Origin: Lutibacter sp. | GTDB taxonomy: Bacteria > Bacteroidota > Bacteroidia > Flavobacteriales > Flavobacteriaceae | Reading direction: 5' to 3' | DNA: 39,141 bases | Assembly: GCF_016342705.1 (NCBI RefSeq) | Contig: NZ_JAEINV010000023.1 | Coordinates: forward strand, 1 to 39,141 | In this document: in pieces, positions 19,120-28,225 of the stretch | Position numbering within the stretch: the first letter of the stretch is position 1 | How the letters are laid out: each line of letters opens with the position of its first letter | Made by a program: the position numbers and the translations under genes | Notes under the pieces: generated by a model | Database searches by the model: none | The model's input: only the letters and a program-made list of their open reading frames with translations | What the model was told of the DNA's origin: nothing

Positions 19120-20754
19120 TTAATTTTTTAAGGCTTTTTTTTTGTTTTTAAATCTTTTAGTTATTGATGTATTTACTCGGTAATCATTTTTTTCTCCGGG
19201 TGTCATGGACATTTCTCCAAATACATTTAATTTTAAGCTCTTACTTAAACTTAAAGAAAGGTTAGTGCCATAATAATTTTGTGTAGTTGTTGCATTCGTA
19301 TTTAAATAAGAATAATCAACCATTCTTAAATAAAAATCTGCACTCAGCTTATTTAGAATAAGCTCTCTGGAATGGCGAAAAGATAGGATGGAGCTCTCTA
19401 AATAATTGGATGTATTTTTATTATAATTAATAGAAAAACTACCACCAATTGCTGGAATTTTAGAGATGTTGATATACGCATTTATGTTGTTTGATTTGTT
19501 TTGCGTTGAACTTTGAAATCGTTTACTATAACTTGCTCCGGCAAACAAAAACCTTGAAGGTTTTATATTGAATCGAAACCTTAAACCTTGTCTCGCTTCA
19601 TTATCATCTAAAAGCCGTTCAATTTCTGTTTGAAATGTTTCATAATACAAAATTCTTTTTCTAGAATCATAGGAAACCATGAAATCTAATTTTCTACTAA
19701 ATCTATATTTTGCAGAAGTATACAAATTTGTAAGATCCATGGAATTTGAAGTAATTGAATCTGCTTTAGAATACATGTCAAATTCCATAGAAGAAAAAAG
19801 ATATAAGTTTTTTAAAATGGAACTAGAATGTTGAAAATAAGCATATCTGCGGTCTATCTGTCCATTATTTGTTTGCTGCAATACACCTAATGTTGTTTGA
19901 GATTGAAAATTTTTATTAGTTGTAATTTTTCCAAAATACCCACCGTATTCAAGTAAATTGGCATTAAAATTATATTCGTTAATATCAGGTCTAAATCCAG
20001 CAATAATTCCAACATAGTTAGTGCCAAAAAACTTTTCAGCTTGCAATCCATCAATAGCGCCTAATGAAGAAGTTTTATTGTTGATTTTTCTTCCAATTAT
20101 AAAATTGAATGTTGAATCTATATCATATTTTAAGGCTAAATTATAGACATTAAAAACATTTTCTCTTAAACTGGAAGTATTATCTTTTGTTTGGAAGTAT
20201 TGTCTATAATTTAAATAGGTTTCTAAAGAAATTTTTGAATTGTTGATATGTTGTGCGTCTAAAGAAAATCGATACATCATTCGATGACTATTACTTGTAG
20301 TTGGCGAAATGTTGCTATAACTAGCCGCTGATAATTTTCCTCTTATTTTCTCAATTTCATTTACTTCAATTGCTGTATTTTTCTGATTATCGGTAATTAT
20401 TTCATTTTTAACAATGGTAGGTTCTTTCAAATTTTCTACAGTGTTTGAATCATCATTTACTTCTTTATATCTGTGAAAAACTACATCATCCTTTTTTACA
20501 ACACACTTTAATAATGAACTACAAACCACTGATTTTGACGACTTGTTTTGTACTAACAAACACGCATTTTTAATATTTAAAAAACGAAGTGTATCACCTA
20601 TTTTAATGTCTTTGGTATTTTCAAATTTTACATAAATATTTTTTGAGTTTACAAACGAAACCTTTCCAGTAATTATTTTGGCTTTATTTTGCCCAATTAA
20701 TTTTGGGCAAAACAACGCGAATAAAGCAAGTATAAGTATAGTTTTTAACTTCAT
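19120..20754 (-). CDS. Putative outer-membrane beta-barrel (porin-like) of the cytochrome operon
   Basis: I set the start at the ATG at 20754 (544 residues), which gives a clean signal peptide MKLKTILILALFALFCPKLIGQ and lies 10 bp after the 46-heme gene stop; a longer frame back to 20871 only overlaps that gene. Residues about 24-100 form a small beta module (GKVSFVNSKNIYVKFENTKDIKIGDTLRFL) followed by a charged linker with KNEI, and from about 160 onward repeated alternating-hydrophobic strands (RFSLDAQHINNSKISLETYLNYRQYF, LNVFGEMSMTPGEKNDYRVNTSI) resemble a large beta-barrel. There is no CXXCH. Position directly after two multiheme cytochromes suggests the barrel through which one of them could pass, as in porin-cytochrome complexes. 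No homology to MtrB is visible by eye, so this role is inference. Confidence 0.65.
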   Translation of the reverse strand: MKLKTILILALFALFCPKLIGQNKAKIITGKVSFVNSKNIYVKFENTKDIKIGDTLRFLNIKNACLLVQNKSSKSVVCSSLLKCVVKKDDVVFHRYKEVNDDSNTVENLKEPTIVKNEIITDNQKNTAIEVNEIEKIRGKLSAASYSNISPTTSNSHRMMYRFSLDAQHINNSKISLETYLNYRQYFQTKDNTSSLRENVFNVYNLALKYDIDSTFNFIIGRKINNKTSSLGAIDGLQAEKFFGTNYVGIIAGFRPDINEYNFNANLLEYGGYFGKITTNKNFQSQTTLGVLQQTNNGQIDRRYAYFQHSSSILKNLYLFSSMEFDMYSKADSITSNSMDLTNLYTSAKYRFSRKLDFMVSYDSRKRILYYETFQTEIERLLDDNEARQGLRFRFNIKPSRFLFAGASYSKRFQSSTQNKSNNINAYINISKIPAIGGSFSINYNKNTSNYLESSILSFRHSRELILNKLSADFYLRMVDYSYLNTNATTTQNYYGTNLSLSLSKSLKLNVFGEMSMTPGEKNDYRVNTSITKRFKNKKKALKN

Positions 20755-20764
20755 TTTATTGTTT

Positions 20765-23700
20765 TTAACCTCGTCCTGTTGGGTGACATTCATAGCAAGC
20801 ATTACTTTCATAAACATAACCGTTTTCACCTCTGTGATCTCTGTCCACACTGGTTTTATTATTATGTTCATGACAGTTTATACAACTGAATGTTGAATAA
20901 TTATTTGTTGTATGGCAATCAATACATTTATCCCATTCTCCTTTATGTTTTCCACTGTAAATTGGGAAGAATTGGCTATCATGGTCAAAAGTAGCTGGTG
21001 TCCAGTTACCCGTTGTATGGCAAGCTGCACAATCCGTTGAGAATCCAGCATTTTGATGATTAGGATCCGTTGTTCCGTTAAAATCACTTTGGTGACAACT
21101 CACACATTCAGAAGAGGTATCTGAATAATTAGAAGTCTTATGACATTGTGTACAATCATTAATATCGTGCCCTAACGTAAGTGGGAAGAAATCGTGATTG
21201 AAAGTTGAAGGCGTCCAACCACCCGTTGTATGGCAAGCAGTACATTCTGTTGAGAATCCAGCATTTTGATGATTAGGATCCGTTGTTCCATTAAAATCAC
21301 TTTGGTGACAACTTACACATTCAGAAGAGGTATCTGAATAATTAGCTGTTTTATGACACTGTGTACAATCATTAATATCATGCCCTAACGTAAGTGGGAA
21401 GAAATCGTGATTGAAAGTTGAAGGCGTCCAACCACCCGTTGTATGGCAAGCAGTACATTCTGTTGAGAATCCAGCATTTTGATGATTAGGATCCGTTGTT
21501 CCATTAAAATCACTTTGGTGACAACTTACACATTCAGAAGAGGTATCTGAATAATTAGCTGTTTTATGACACTGTGTACAATCATTAATATCATGCCCTA
21601 ACGTAAGTGGGAAGAAATCGTGATTGAAAGTTGAAGGCGTCCAACCACCCGTTGTATGACAAGCAGTACATTCTGTTGAAAATCCAGCATTTTGATGATT
21701 AGGATCGGTTGTTCCATTAAAATCACTTTGGTGACAACTTACACATTCGGAGGAGGTATCTGAATAATTAGCTGTTTTATGACATTGTGTACAATCATTA
21801 ATATCGTGTCCCAATGTAAGTGGGAAAAAATCGTGATTGAAAGTTGAAGGCGTCCAACCACCCGTTGTATGACAAGCAGTACATTCTGTTGAGAAACCAG
21901 CATTTTGATGATTAGGATCCGTTGTTCTATTAAAATCACTTTGGTGACAACTTACACATTCGGAGGAGGTATCAGAATAATTGGCTGTTTTATGACATTG
22001 GGTACAATCATTAATATCGTGCCCTAACGTAAGTGGGAAAAAATCGTGATTGAAAGTTGAAGGCGTCCAACCACCCGTTGTATGGCAAGCAGTACATTCT
22101 GTTGAGAAACCAGCATTTTGATGATTAGGATCCGTTGTTCCATTAAAATCACTTTGGTGGCAACTTACACATTCAGAAGAGGTATCTGAATAATTAGAAG
22201 TCTTATGACACTGTGTACAATCATTAATATCGTGCCCTAACGTAAGTGGGAAGAAATCGTGGTTGAAAGTTGAAGGTGTCCAACTATTTTCTGTATGGCA
22301 AGCAGTACATTCTGTTGAGAATCCAGCATTTTGATGATTAGGATCTGTTGTTCCATTAAAATCACTTTGGTGACAACCAACACAAGCTGAAGGAGTGCTG
22401 CTGTATGTTCCATGTTCCGGTTTATGACAAGCGACACAATCTTCTGAAATTTCAGCATGGGCACCATTTAAAGGATAAAAATCGTGATTCCAATTAGCTG
22501 GTGTCCAGTCAGGGTTGGTAGTGTGGCAAGTAATACAATCCGTAGAAAATTCTGCATTTTTATGATTTGGGTTTATAGAGGTATCAAAATCATTTTGATG
22601 GCAAGTGATACATTCGGAAGAAGTATCGGAATAATTAGATGTTTTATGACATTGTGTACAATCACTAATATCGTGGCCCAACGTAAGTGGGAATGAATCA
22701 TGATTAAAAGTAGATGGAGTCCAACTATTTTCAGTATGACAAAATGTACAATCGGTAGAAAAATTGGATTGACTATGATTAGGGGCTGTTGTACTATTAA
22801 AATCATCTAAATGACAACCAACACAAGCTGAAGGAGTGTTGCTATAGGCTCCTTGTTCTTGTTTATGACAAGCGACACAATCTTCTGAAATTTCAGTATG
22901 TGCACCATTTAATGGATAAAAATCGTGATTCCAATTAGCTGGTGTCCAATCAGGATTGGTGGTGTGGCAAGTAATACAATCCGTTGAAAACCCTGCATTT
23001 GTATGATTTGGGTTTATAGAGGTATCAAAATTATCTTGATGACAACTGATACATTCGGAAGAAGTATCTGCATAATTAAAGGTTTTATGACATTGCGTAC
23101 AATCACTAATATCGTGTCCCAACGTAAGTGGGAATGCGTCATGATTAAAAGTAGATGGTATCCAACTATTTTCTGTATGGCAATAGGCACAATCGGTAGA
23201 GAAATTGGATTGGCTATGATTGGGATCGGTTGTACTATTAAAATCATTTAAATGACAACCAACACAAGCTGAAGGAGCGTTGTTGTATGTTCCTTGTTCT
23301 GTTTTGTGACAAGCAACACAATCTTCTGAAATTTCAGCATGTGCACCATTTAAAGGATAAAAATCGTGATTCCAATTAGCTGGTGTCCAGTCAGGATTGG
23401 TGGTATGACAAGTTATACAATCTGTTGAAAACCCGGCATTTGTATGATTTGGGTTTAAAGAGCTATCAAAATTATTTTGATGACAAGTGATGCATTCGGG
23501 TGAAGTTTCACTGAAATTACTTGTTTTATGGCATTGTTTACAATCCTGAATGTCGTGTCCAAGTGTAAGAGGGAATGCGTCGTGGTTGAAATTACCGGTA
23601 GACCAAGCTGCATCAAAAATACTATGGCATTCTGTACAATTAATTGAAAAATCGGCTAATATATGATTTGGATTTACGGCTGCATTAAAATCACTCTGAT

Positions 23701-24169
23701 GGCAATTTACGCATTCATTCCCCAAATTATCAAATCTTAAATTTGTTTCTGAAGTGTGACATGCGGTACAATTTAAATTGGTATGTTCTCCAACAAGTGG
23801 GAACCCATTTTGTTCATGTAATTCAGGAATTGTGTTAACTACCCAATTTTCAGCGGTATGGCATCTTGCACAGTCATCGCCAACAGAAGCACTGTGTATA
23901 TCCGTATGACAAGAAATACACTGATTCTCAACTTCTTCAAATACAAGGGTTGTATGACATTCCTTACAATTAACTTCTGAGTGCGTGCCTTCAAGATTGA
24001 ATTTGGTGGATTCATTATGATTAAAAGTTAACGTTTTACTAGTAACAACCCAACTTTCAGAGGTATGACATTTAGCACAATCTATCGCTAACTCATTTCC
24101 ATGAGGAGATTGTGCAAGTACTTGCATACTTAGAAATAACACGAATATTATTGATGACAATCTATACAT
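20765..24169 (-). CDS. 46-heme c-type cytochrome built of c7-like triheme repeats
   Basis: The 1134-residue protein has a signal peptide (MYRLSSIIFVLFLSMQVLAQ) and 46 CXXCH motifs by my count. After a diverged N-terminal part it consists of triheme units: type A of 71 residues (signature NHDFFPLTLGHDINDCTQCH, SSECVSCHQSDF, DPNHQNAGFSTECTACH) and type B of 76 residues (TTNPDWTPANWNHDFYPLNG, EDCVACH, SACVGCH). Types A and B alternate three times, then type A runs six units in a row. Each unit has three CXXCH and three further conserved His (PNH, NHD, GHD), consistent with bis-His ligation. Triheme c7 cytochromes of Geobacter (PpcA) are of about the same size, and their polymers form heme wires. 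The start overlaps the upstream 23-heme gene by 22 bp, suggesting translational coupling. Likely periplasmic or extracellular electron conduit. Confidence 0.93.
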   Translation of the reverse strand: MYRLSSIIFVLFLSMQVLAQSPHGNELAIDCAKCHTSESWVVTSKTLTFNHNESTKFNLEGTHSEVNCKECHTTLVFEEVENQCISCHTDIHSASVGDDCARCHTAENWVVNTIPELHEQNGFPLVGEHTNLNCTACHTSETNLRFDNLGNECVNCHQSDFNAAVNPNHILADFSINCTECHSIFDAAWSTGNFNHDAFPLTLGHDIQDCKQCHKTSNFSETSPECITCHQNNFDSSLNPNHTNAGFSTDCITCHTTNPDWTPANWNHDFYPLNGAHAEISEDCVACHKTEQGTYNNAPSACVGCHLNDFNSTTDPNHSQSNFSTDCAYCHTENSWIPSTFNHDAFPLTLGHDISDCTQCHKTFNYADTSSECISCHQDNFDTSINPNHTNAGFSTDCITCHTTNPDWTPANWNHDFYPLNGAHTEISEDCVACHKQEQGAYSNTPSACVGCHLDDFNSTTAPNHSQSNFSTDCTFCHTENSWTPSTFNHDSFPLTLGHDISDCTQCHKTSNYSDTSSECITCHQNDFDTSINPNHKNAEFSTDCITCHTTNPDWTPANWNHDFYPLNGAHAEISEDCVACHKPEHGTYSSTPSACVGCHQSDFNGTTDPNHQNAGFSTECTACHTENSWTPSTFNHDFFPLTLGHDINDCTQCHKTSNYSDTSSECVSCHQSDFNGTTDPNHQNAGFSTECTACHTTGGWTPSTFNHDFFPLTLGHDINDCTQCHKTANYSDTSSECVSCHQSDFNRTTDPNHQNAGFSTECTACHTTGGWTPSTFNHDFFPLTLGHDINDCTQCHKTANYSDTSSECVSCHQSDFNGTTDPNHQNAGFSTECTACHTTGGWTPSTFNHDFFPLTLGHDINDCTQCHKTANYSDTSSECVSCHQSDFNGTTDPNHQNAGFSTECTACHTTGGWTPSTFNHDFFPLTLGHDINDCTQCHKTANYSDTSSECVSCHQSDFNGTTDPNHQNAGFSTECTACHTTGGWTPSTFNHDFFPLTLGHDINDCTQCHKTSNYSDTSSECVSCHQSDFNGTTDPNHQNAGFSTDCAACHTTGNWTPATFDHDSQFFPIYSGKHKGEWDKCIDCHTTNNYSTFSCINCHEHNNKTSVDRDHRGENGYVYESNACYECHPTGRG
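21070..22347 (-). repeat. Six near-identical 213-bp repeats inside the 46-heme cytochrome gene
   Basis: The marker GTTCCATTAAAATCACTTTGG recurs at about 21070, 21283, 21496, 21709, 21922, 22135 and 22348, always 213 bp (71 codons) apart, with few substitutions between units (for example GTATGG/GTATGA and TANY/TSNY at protein level). The 213-bp period adds or removes exactly three hemes per unit without a frameshift. The region is prone to slippage and to assembly collapse. Confidence 0.9.
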
Positions 24170-25989
24170 TGGAATTTTTCAATTTTATAATTAAAACTTG
24201 TATTTTTTGTATCTATAGTATTTATAGAAGCAATATGACACTGGTTACATTCAATTTCTGCATGTTTTCCTTCTAATGGAAAAGCAGTAGTGTTATGATC
24301 AAATTTTTCAGGAGCCCAACTGTCAAAAATATGGCATCTAACACATTCGGTTTTGCCATTGATAGCGAATTGATTTCCGTGATTGTTCTCATGACAATTG
24401 ATACATTGTGTATCTAAATTGGTGAATTTTCGATTGAATATATCGCTTGGTTCTTTGGTTGTACTATGGCAATCTTTACATTCAGTTGTGCGGTGTTTAC
24501 CTTCCAAAGACCAAGTTGTTTTCGTATGGTCAAAGTTTACGGTTGCCCAAGTGTCATTTATATGACAAGATTCACAGGTGCTTTTAGGGTAATATTTTGG
24601 ATCTATATCATCTTTATGAATATCTTCATGGCATTCCACACAAGTGGTCCCTTTATCTTTAAATTTCCATTTGTTATCAGCTTCATCTACGTGACATGCA
24701 AAACAAGGGGTTGCTACATGGGCACCTTTTAAAGCAAAGTTTGTAGCTTCATGCCTTTCTAGCGTGAATAAACTGGTATCAAAACCAGCTTCAACAGTAT
24801 GACAAGTATTGCAATCTGGCGAAGCATTATTTTTAATAAATTCACCTTCATGATAATCTGTATGGCAGTTCATACAGGAAGAAAATGCGATGGCATCTGT
24901 AAATTTTCCTACTTTATGACATTTTTTACAATCAACCTCGGTATGCTTTCCTTCAAGGGAGAAATCTGATAAATTATGGTCAAATGAATTCATGGTTTTT
25001 GAGGAAACAAAGCTATTTTCTGAATGACAGGTTACACAGTCATTTCCTAATTTTCCTTCGTGAGTATCTGTGTGACATGCAATGCAGTTTGTTTCGTCAA
25101 TCGCCTTTTTGTCCTGAAAAACTAATTTTGGGTTGGATGTTTTTTCATGACACGAAAAACAATCAATTTGTTGATGTTTTCCTTTTAAAGTAAAATTTGT
25201 AGTATTATGATTGAATTTACCTCGTCCTTTAAAAAGATTAAAGGACTCTTCCACGTGGCACTGAGTACAAGCACCAGTTATTTTTTCATTATGTGGATTG
25301 TTGTGACAAGATTTACAGTCACTAAAAGGAATATTGTTAAATTTTTGGAATTCTTTTCCGTTTTTTTGACTTAATTCATGGCATTTTTTGCAATCTACAG
25401 TTTCGTGTTTTCCCTTTAGTTTAAAATCAGCTTTATTGTGATCAAATTTTGAAGCAGGAGAAAATTCTTGGGTTGTATGGCATTGTGTGCAATCATTTGT
25501 GGATAATGTTTTTTGATGATAATCATCATGACAAGTCAAACATTTTGTTTCTAATCCAAGAAATGTTTTGGACCTTTTCTTAAGATCTGAATCTTCAATA
25601 AAATCGGCCACATGGCATTTTTTACAATCTATAACTTCGTGTTTTCCATCTAACTTGTAACCAGTAAGTTTATGATCAAAATTGGCTTCATCAAATCGAA
25701 CCATTTCAAATTTACGACCGTGATGTTCGCTATGGCATTGAAAGCAATCTTTCCTTTTTACATCTGAACTATTATGATAGCCTCTTTTAGCTGTTATCAG
25801 AGATTTAATTTCTTTATGGCAGTCTAAACATTTTGAATTGGTCACTTTTTTGCCTAATTCGTGGCATAAAGTACAATTATTCATTCCTTCAAATTTTGCG
25901 TGCGCACTTGTTAAATCTCCAGGTGAAATTTGGGCGTAACTATACGTGGTTATTAACAAAATAAAAAGAAGTAAAAACTGTAACTTCAT
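24148..25989 (-). CDS. 23-heme c-type cytochrome
   Basis: The 613-residue protein has a signal peptide (MKLQFLLLFILLITTYSYAQ) and 23 CXXCH motifs by my count, the last one (CIDCHQ) ending the protein. It is a series of triheme-type units with the pattern F(D/N)HN..F.L.GKH...CKKCH, C..CH.D.H.G, C..CH....F, that is, CXXCH motifs interleaved with His of the type FDH and GKH for bis-His ligation, as in c7/c3-family multiheme cytochromes. The repeats are diverged, unlike those of the 46-heme neighbour. Its start overlaps the stop of the oxidoreductase gene by 4 bp and its end overlaps the next gene by 22 bp. I infer it relays electrons from the inner-membrane module to the larger cytochrome. Confidence 0.93.
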   Translation of the reverse strand: MKLQFLLLFILLITTYSYAQISPGDLTSAHAKFEGMNNCTLCHELGKKVTNSKCLDCHKEIKSLITAKRGYHNSSDVKRKDCFQCHSEHHGRKFEMVRFDEANFDHKLTGYKLDGKHEVIDCKKCHVADFIEDSDLKKRSKTFLGLETKCLTCHDDYHQKTLSTNDCTQCHTTQEFSPASKFDHNKADFKLKGKHETVDCKKCHELSQKNGKEFQKFNNIPFSDCKSCHNNPHNEKITGACTQCHVEESFNLFKGRGKFNHNTTNFTLKGKHQQIDCFSCHEKTSNPKLVFQDKKAIDETNCIACHTDTHEGKLGNDCVTCHSENSFVSSKTMNSFDHNLSDFSLEGKHTEVDCKKCHKVGKFTDAIAFSSCMNCHTDYHEGEFIKNNASPDCNTCHTVEAGFDTSLFTLERHEATNFALKGAHVATPCFACHVDEADNKWKFKDKGTTCVECHEDIHKDDIDPKYYPKSTCESCHINDTWATVNFDHTKTTWSLEGKHRTTECKDCHSTTKEPSDIFNRKFTNLDTQCINCHENNHGNQFAINGKTECVRCHIFDSWAPEKFDHNTTAFPLEGKHAEIECNQCHIASINTIDTKNTSFNYKIEKFQCIDCHQ

Positions 25990-27350
25990 ATAAAAGTTTT
26001 TTTATGTTTTTTTACGATATAGCCAAAACGTTTTGTTATTTCAACGCCTGTTTTTTGTAAAAAAGAAGTTGGTAATTCTCCGCCAGCAAAAATGTATACC
26101 AAATCATTGTCTAGTATTATGGGTGCATTATGTCCTTCAATTTGTACCATCACATTTTTATCATTAATTGAAGTTACATTAGAATTAAAGAGCACCTGAA
26201 TATTTTTGTTTTTAATGGCTGCCATAATTTTTTCTCTATTTTTGGGCTTTAGTCTAGAAAACTTATCTTTTCTGTAAGAAAGAGTTACATGATTGTGCTC
26301 CATTAATAGTATAACAGTTTCAATGGCAGAATCCCCACCACCAACTACCATTATTTTTTTATTTTTTATTTGTTCAGATTCAATTAATCGATACGCAACT
26401 TTCATAGAATCTTCACCAGGAATATTTAATTTTCTTGGACTACCGCGGCGTCCAATAGCTAAAAGAATGTTGTTGCAAATAAATTCTTCACCATTATTTG
26501 TGGTTATTTTAAAGGTATTATCCTTTAATAAATTAATGCTTTCAGCTTTGGTATGTTCTTTAATTTCAATGTGATGTTTGGTAATTACATCTTTCCAAAT
26601 TTTAAGTAATTCATCTTTAGAAGTATTGTAAAGTTTTACCTTGCCATAAAGCGGTAAATCCATGGGAGCAGTCATTACAATTTTTTGTCGCGGAAATGTA
26701 TACACTGTGCCGCCTAAGGAGTCTTGTTCTAAAGTTACCGATGTTAATCCATGTTTTTTAGCTGCAAGTGTTGCAGAAATACCTGCAGGACCCGCACCAA
26801 TAATTCCAACGTCAATAACGTTTGGTTTTGCTTTTTTCTTATTTTTTAAAATACTTTCTAAAGCATGTTGTCCTTGTTCAACACTGTTCTTAATTAAGCC
26901 CATCCCGCCTAATTCACCTGCAATATATACGCCTTTGGTATTGGTTTCAAAGTTCTCATTTACGTGAGGTAAATCTACACCTCTAGTTTCAGTCCCAATA
27001 CGGAGAGAAATAGCTTCAACTGGGCACCCATGAAAGCAAGCACCATGTCCAATACAATGGGAGGTGTTAATAACAGTTGCTTTGCCATCTACAATTCCTA
27101 AAATGTCTTTTTCGGGGCATTCAGCAATGCACGCAGCACTTCCAATACATGTATTTAAATCAATATAAGGATGCAGTGAAACAGGTTCAAATAGTCCCTC
27201 TTCTTTTGCTATTTCAACTTTTCTTTCAACAATTGTTGATTCCACTTTTTTCTTTCTTACATAAAAGAAAATTATGATGGCACAAATTAAAAAAACAACT
27301 CCGTAAACAACTATTTGTTCTATTATAAGTGCTCCCATTAAAATATCCAT
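25986..27350 (-). CDS. Membrane-anchored FeS/flavin NAD(P)H-type oxidoreductase
   Basis: The 454-residue protein has an N-terminal membrane helix (about 8-30), a ferredoxin-like double cluster region (about 60-110: CIGSAACIAECP and CIGHGACFHGCP), and a thioredoxin-reductase-like flavoprotein domain with the FAD motif VGIIGAGPAG (about 182) and NAD(P) motif VVGGGDSAIE (about 339). The dithiol CXXC of true thioredoxin reductases is absent. Each cluster motif has three Cys with Ser or His at the place of the usual second Cys. An alternative ATG at 27338 forms TAATG with the stop of the upstream gene and would give 450 residues. Beside a membrane b-cytochrome and multiheme cytochromes, it plausibly exchanges electrons between cytoplasmic NAD(P)H or ferredoxin and the membrane module; direction unknown. 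Confidence 0.88.
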   Translation of the reverse strand: MDILMGALIIEQIVVYGVVFLICAIIIFFYVRKKKVESTIVERKVEIAKEEGLFEPVSLHPYIDLNTCIGSAACIAECPEKDILGIVDGKATVINTSHCIGHGACFHGCPVEAISLRIGTETRGVDLPHVNENFETNTKGVYIAGELGGMGLIKNSVEQGQHALESILKNKKKAKPNVIDVGIIGAGPAGISATLAAKKHGLTSVTLEQDSLGGTVYTFPRQKIVMTAPMDLPLYGKVKLYNTSKDELLKIWKDVITKHHIEIKEHTKAESINLLKDNTFKITTNNGEEFICNNILLAIGRRGSPRKLNIPGEDSMKVAYRLIESEQIKNKKIMVVGGGDSAIETVILLMEHNHVTLSYRKDKFSRLKPKNREKIMAAIKNKNIQVLFNSNVTSINDKNVMVQIEGHNAPIILDNDLVYIFAGGELPTSFLQKTGVEITKRFGYIVKKHKKTFI

Positions 27351-28165
27351 TTATAACCTAATGAAACAGTAACTATGATATGAATGATAACAATCACTAA
27401 CATGATTAATGCAAAAGGCATATGTAATACGTGCCAATATTTTAGTAATTTTTGCATGGTTTGTAGCTGTACAATTTTACGAGATAGTGATTTTTCTTTT
27501 TTAACCATTTTTAAAATGAGCACGCGATCAGATTTTGGAACATCATTTTTTAATAAAAGGCTCCTTAAATGACCGATGGTAACGTTGGTATCTTTTGGTG
27601 CATCTTCATCTGTAATACTTAAAATCATATAGATGATTGATTCTGGTAAGTTGAATTTTTCATTTAAGATAGTTGCTAAATCAGTTTTAAGAGCTTTAAC
27701 TTCATGCAAACTAAGTTCTCTACCTTCAATAGTTCTTGGTATTTGAATGTAAATATACCTTCCAAGTACGCCGCTTAAAACAACGGCTACCATACTCCAA
27801 AATGCAATAGAAACAATTCCTCCAAATTTAAATGCCGTATGAAAAAGAATAAGAATAGGGCCTAATACACATAAAAAAATATGAAACTCTAATAAATATT
27901 TAAGTCTTAAGTATTTCACCATGAAATTATATCTTTTGCGTGCAATGTAGATGGTAACTCCAAAAAAAATAAGAAATGTTCCTAATACGCCTAATCCTTG
28001 TCCATATATACCACTAGATTTAAACCAATGGTAATGCGGATGGTAAAAGCGTTCTTCTAAAGAAGTATTGTAGTACGTGTAACCTGTATAGGTTAAATAT
28101 ATAGTAGTAATAAGAACTATAAAAGCCATACTAAACAAATATGTTTTGTGTACAAGTGTGTTCAA
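27338..28165 (-). CDS. b-type cytochrome-like membrane protein
   Basis: The 275-residue protein has about five membrane helices (about 10-30, 54-75, 92-112, 115-138, 248-270) and paired His in helices: His95 and His109 in the LLEFHIFLC...ILFHTAF helix, and His245/His248 with His262 near the C-terminus (WHVLHMPF, IIHIIVTV). These are candidate ligands of two b hemes. The cytoplasmic loop (about 140-240) is charged. The frame opens with TTG at 28165 directly after an in-frame stop; an ATG at 28129 is the alternative but shortens the first helix. It is the first gene of the operon and overlaps the oxidoreductase gene by 13 bp. It probably connects quinone or the FeS/flavin protein to the periplasmic cytochromes. 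Confidence 0.75.
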   Translation of the reverse strand: MNTLVHKTYLFSMAFIVLITTIYLTYTGYTYYNTSLEERFYHPHYHWFKSSGIYGQGLGVLGTFLIFFGVTIYIARKRYNFMVKYLRLKYLLEFHIFLCVLGPILILFHTAFKFGGIVSIAFWSMVAVVLSGVLGRYIYIQIPRTIEGRELSLHEVKALKTDLATILNEKFNLPESIIYMILSITDEDAPKDTNVTIGHLRSLLLKNDVPKSDRVLILKMVKKEKSLSRKIVQLQTMQKLLKYWHVLHMPFALIMLVIVIIHIIVTVSLGYKWIF

Positions 28166-28225
28166 TTAATTGGGGTATTAGGTTAAAATATTGCTAGTGT
28201 ATATATTACTTAACAAATGAATTTT

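Noticed and set aside
20755..20871. Upstream extension of the beta-barrel gene giving a 583-residue product
   Set aside because: It lies inside the 3' end of the 46-heme gene and places 39 residues before a clear signal peptide that starts at 20754.
21070..22347. Regular direct repeats resembling a CRISPR array
   Set aside because: The 213-bp units are wholly coding with conserved CXXCH motifs; there are no short repeats with unique spacers.
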